Shown here one piece after another: positions 60,829-64,000 of a stretch of 64,000 nucleotides of DNA (position 1 is its first letter; each line of letters begins with the position of its first letter). This DNA comes from Anticarsia gemmatalis (lineage: Eukaryota > Arthropoda > Insecta > Lepidoptera > Erebidae). The translations under genes were made by a program, and so were the position numbers. The stretch covers positions 10,850,001 to 10,914,000 of the forward strand of contig NC_134753.1 of the NCBI RefSeq assembly GCF_050436995.1. Reading direction: 5' to 3'. The notes beneath the pieces were generated by a model. The model had not been told where the DNA came from. It saw only the letters and a program-made list of their open reading frames with translations, and made no database searches.

Positions 60829-61746
60829 CTGAAAAGATATCTAAGTTATATTAGTCCTAAGCCTAGCCGTGGGATAGTGAGCCCTAATGACGAAAGGTAT
60901 TTGGGGTGCAAAACGCTGAACACAATTGGAGGAGCTCTTTTCCTAAAATTGCTTTGTAATTTCGCAACTATGCTATGTACTTAGCTGCCGTTAACAAGGC
61001 TTCCATTAACTACCAGATTGACCACTAGGATTTCAATGAGATAAATTATTTATTTAAGCCTAGTTAAGTTTGACGAATTGTAAGTAGGTAGGTATGCAAA
61101 AAGCCAACAACATGCACTCTTACAAACAGCAGGTTGTAATTCAAGCAATCATCGTAAAACTTTGGTATAAATTTATTACTCGAATGTTTTTCAGTATCGA
61201 AGGCTGCTATCATCAAACATTTGTTTTCGTCAACAAAACATTATTTACAAAACACTTTTATATTGACGAAGGACGGTTTCACGAACAGTATAATAAGTTC
61301 GCAATAGAAGGGCACTACCTACCACGTAGACACCCAAGTTCAAGGCCGATGACTAGATAGATAAACAAACGAATAGGTGTTAATCGAAACTTGGAAAATT
61401 GTTTAGCGATGTTTTATAGAGAACAGAAACACTCGGTGTTTTTCCTGCTTTCGCCGAAGAGGTGGACTGATTTTAATCATAGGTTTGTCCTAATGTAGGT
61501 ACATTTATACCTATCTACAGGAAAATTTTCCGAATTCTATACTAAACGCAGAAAAAACATAGCTTCTTTTAAAGAAAACTGCAAAAACGGCTGAAACAGA
61601 ATCCAAACCTAAAAACTCGTTATCAACAATTAAGTACACGGTCTGCAGAGAAAAGCTTTCAGTGAAATACATAAGTGAAGGACTTTTAATTATACCTTGG
61701 TATCCTCATGATATTATTCACATTATTTAGTCAGCCGTAAATTAAT
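60829..61746. other. no exon supported
   Basis: Region between the membrane-protein exon and the LINE, probably intron. A plus-strand frame of 88 codons at 61094-61360 contains no recognisable motif or splice context and is not called. Confidence 0.4.
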
Positions 61747-63663
61747 ATTTAACAGGTGCGTAGATGCTGGTGTGTTTCCGGACTTAATGAAACACAGTAA
61801 AGTAGTACCACTCTTTAAGAAGGGATCTAAGAGTGAGCCCAGCAATTTCAGGCCCATTTCCATCTTGCCTGCGGTTAGCAAAATCTTCGAAAAGGTCATC
61901 TTAGAGCAGCTCGAAAGTCACTTTAACTCGAATCAGCTATTTCATGGTAAACAGTATGGTTTCACAAAGGGTAGGTCAACAATCGATGCAGGTATTTCGC
62001 TCGTCAAGCATATCTATGATGCTTGGGAGACATCCCAGGACGCCATTGGGGTGTTCTGCGATCTCTCCAAAGCATTTGACTGTGTCCAACATAATACGCT
62101 CCTTAGGAAACTAAACCACTATGGAATTAGGGATACAGCGCTCGATTTACTTGCGTCATATTTGAGTAATAGGATTCAACGAGTAGATATCAATGGTGTA
62201 AGGTCTTCAGGTTCAGCTGTTTCTCTCGGCGTGCCTCAGGGTTCGATACTCGGTCCGTTTCTTTTTCTCGTATATATAAACGATCTCCCCTTTCAGGTGC
62301 AGGACTTATGTGATATTATATTATTTGCAGATGACACTTCACTCATTTTTAAAGTAGATCGTTCGAAGTCTTGTTTTATTGATATCAATAGTATTCTTGA
62401 ACAGGTCCACAACTGGTTCACTTGTAATAATCTGTTATTAAATTCTAACAAAACTAAGTGCATTAGGTTCACTATGCCCAACGCGAGGAATTCAGGTACT
62501 AACATAGTCGTAAATGGGCAAACTATCGATTTGGTAGATTCGGCAACGTTTTTAGGTATCAGTCTGGATAGCAAGCTCCAATGGGGCACTCAGATAGCGC
62601 ATCTCTCGGGGAGACTCAGCTCCGCCGCGTACGCAATCAGAAAAGTAAGACAGTTTGCTGGTGTGGATGCGGCAAGACTGGTTTACTTTAGTTATTTTCA
62701 CAGCGTCATGTCTTACGGTATATTACTGTGGGGTAAGGCTGCTGATATAGATGTTATTTTTGTCCTTCAAAAAAGAGCTATCCGTGCAATTTATAGTTTA
62801 GGAGCGCGAGACTCCTTGAGAGAGCTTTTTGGGCAGATAGGGATACTGACGGTGTCATCACAGTATGTGCTTGCAAACTTGTTGTATATAAAACAAAATT
62901 TAGGGACTTTCGCAACAAATAGCGATAGACACAATTATAACACTAGAAACAGACACAAATTAGTAGGTCCCCATCATCGTTTACACAAGGTGCACAATTC
63001 GTTTGTAGGTCTCGGCATTCGTTTCTTCAACAAGCTTCCCAAGCACATCATGGATTTACCCCTGCCAAAATTCAAAGTTGCTGTTAAGGAACATCTCGTT
63101 AGGAAAGCTTATTACAGAATTGATGAGTATCTAAACGACAATAGCTCTTGGGATTAGTCGCTCGCTTGATTAGGATTCTTTGAAATTAGGGAACTTTGCT
63201 ATAAATTGTATAAACTCAGTAGCAGTAGGTCTAATATTGTAAAATATGGGCAATTAATGATGCAAATAGGTGATGTTACGTACAATTTGATGTTATTCAT
63301 AAAACTGTCACTTTTTTTCTTTTATAATGTTCACAACCAGTGTGCTCACTTGCTGCCCATATTCTTATTATCACATGCTAGTAGGTGCTCCCAACATACG
63401 GTATGATCAGAGACTAATAATTTAACTTAATTGACGTTTAGTCTATATCGCTGATTGTTGGCAGCTCCTCGCATGATCAATTATTGTATCAACCACATTG
63501 TAAAACTTTTGGCGATTGAAAAGAGTGGCCGTGAGTTTCTCGCTAGCTCTTCTCATAAGGCTCTACCCCCTTTCCGAGCTAGTGGTAGATTCAGTAATTG
63601 TAACGACTATCATAAGTGTCAATATTTGACCTAAATGAATAAATGATTTGATTTTGATTTTGA
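61747..63663 (+). mobile_element. 5'-truncated LINE, CR1/Jockey-like
   Basis: The insertion spans an open frame, a 500-bp 3' UTR and a tail of TTTGATTTTGATTTTGA repeats ending near 63663, the kind of short-repeat tail seen in CR1-type elements. The endonuclease and the front of the reverse transcriptase are missing, the usual outcome of incomplete reverse transcription. No target-site duplication was found by eye. It is in the opposite orientation to the membrane-protein gene and probably sits in one of its introns. Confidence 0.85.
61756..63157 (+). CDS. reverse transcriptase, C-terminal part, of the LINE
   Basis: Frame open for about 466 codons to TAG. Motifs in order: VVPLFKKGSKSEPSNFRPIS (RT motif 1-2), QYGFTKGRSTIDA, CDLSKAFDCVQH (motif A with the first catalytic Asp), LGVPQGSILGPFLFLVYIND (motif B), FADDTSLIF (motif C, two catalytic Asp) and FLGISLDSKLQWGTQIAHL (thumb). 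The C-terminal 190 residues are also typical of this group. The N-terminal endonuclease is absent because of 5' truncation, so the element cannot move itself. The open frame suggests a fairly recent insertion. Clade (CR1, Daphne or Jockey) is not resolved. Confidence 0.9.
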
Positions 63664-64000
63664 TAGTAATAATAGGTAGTAAGTTTATGGGCCGTTGCCC
63701 GAAGGATATCATTACATAGGTCTGTACAAGTTGAATTCCTAATAGGAAAGCAAACTATCGTTACTCATGACCGGACGTGGAAACAAAACCAATGGTTGAA
63801 ACACCATAAATATTAAACAAACGAAAGAATGAACCTAATCGTTATTTAATTCGAACTTGAATTCTTATCGTAGATGGTAATTTGATATTGTTTAGGAAAC
63901 GGAAAACTTCCATAACTGAAATTTTCAGTAGTAGCGTAAGGTAGGTAGGCAGGTAGACGGTTAACCGCAAGGCTGCATTAATTTCTTGAAATGTGGTTGA
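63664..64000. other. no feature seen
   Basis: AT-rich sequence to the window edge. GTAGGTAGGCAGGTAG at about 63942-63957 is a short GTAG-rich simple repeat. No exon is supported. Confidence 0.45.

Noticed and set aside
61094..61360. 88-codon frame between membrane-protein exon and LINE
   Set aside because: No motif, no splice context; starts and ends look accidental.
1..64000. CRISPR arrays, bacterial operons, viral genes
   Set aside because: No regularly spaced repeats with unique spacers, no ribosome binding sites or viral protein motifs; the window is plainly eukaryotic.

Overview
The window is nuclear DNA of a lepidopteran insect, most likely a moth. The evidence is AT-rich non-coding DNA, small GT-AG introns, animal-specific gene families (DPY30, RSPH1, CCDC85, RBM42, RBM7, secreted lipase), the insect-type TTAGG telomeric motif, dispersed GTAGGTACCTAC-like words, and transposable elements of kinds I associate with Lepidoptera (a TC...CTAGT Helitron, tRNA-derived SINEs, a CR1/Jockey-like LINE). 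There is no bacterial, viral or CRISPR sequence. All gene models were spliced by eye; the exon ends given keep reading frame across every junction.

Layout. 1-28.6 kb is a gene desert that ends at the last exon of a FAM89/LURAP-type gene (28602-28751, +). It is probably that gene's long intron or upstream regulatory DNA. It holds a CpG-rich 20-bp minisatellite at the left edge, one complete short Helitron, a fold-back MITE and a few decayed repeats. 29.4-31.1 kb is an odd block: a partial duplication carrying AP-1-like dyads, two small divergent reading frames (a two-exon 63-aa minus-strand gene with a KEN motif, and a plus-strand 72-aa frame), and an 806-bp element with perfect 33-bp terminal inverted repeats packed with a TTACTGTGTT motif.

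32.4-60.8 kb is a compact gene cluster. In order: DPY30 (+), a histone H3K4 methyltransferase subunit; RSPH1 (-, 4 exons, 309 aa), a radial spoke MORN protein; CCDC85 (-, single exon, 408 aa); a secreted GXSXG lipase (+, 7 exons, 386 aa); RBM42 (-, 7 exons, 324 aa); RBM7 (+, 2 exons, 210 aa); and the 3' part of a multi-pass membrane protein (-). RBM42 and RBM7, both RRM proteins, are head to head about 570 bp apart and may share a promoter. Two convergent pairs (lipase/RBM42 and RBM7/membrane protein) have poly(A) signals so close that their 3' ends probably overlap. The genes belong to different processes (chromatin, cilia, junctions, lipid digestion, RNA processing), so the cluster looks like ordinary eukaryotic neighbours and not a pathway.

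61.7-63.7 kb is a 5'-truncated LINE with an open reverse transcriptase frame. Repeats elsewhere sit mainly in introns of the lipase, RSPH1 and RBM42 genes. The most novel material is the 29.4-31.1 kb block and several perfect or near-perfect hairpins, above all a 29-bp perfect stem in lipase intron 3.
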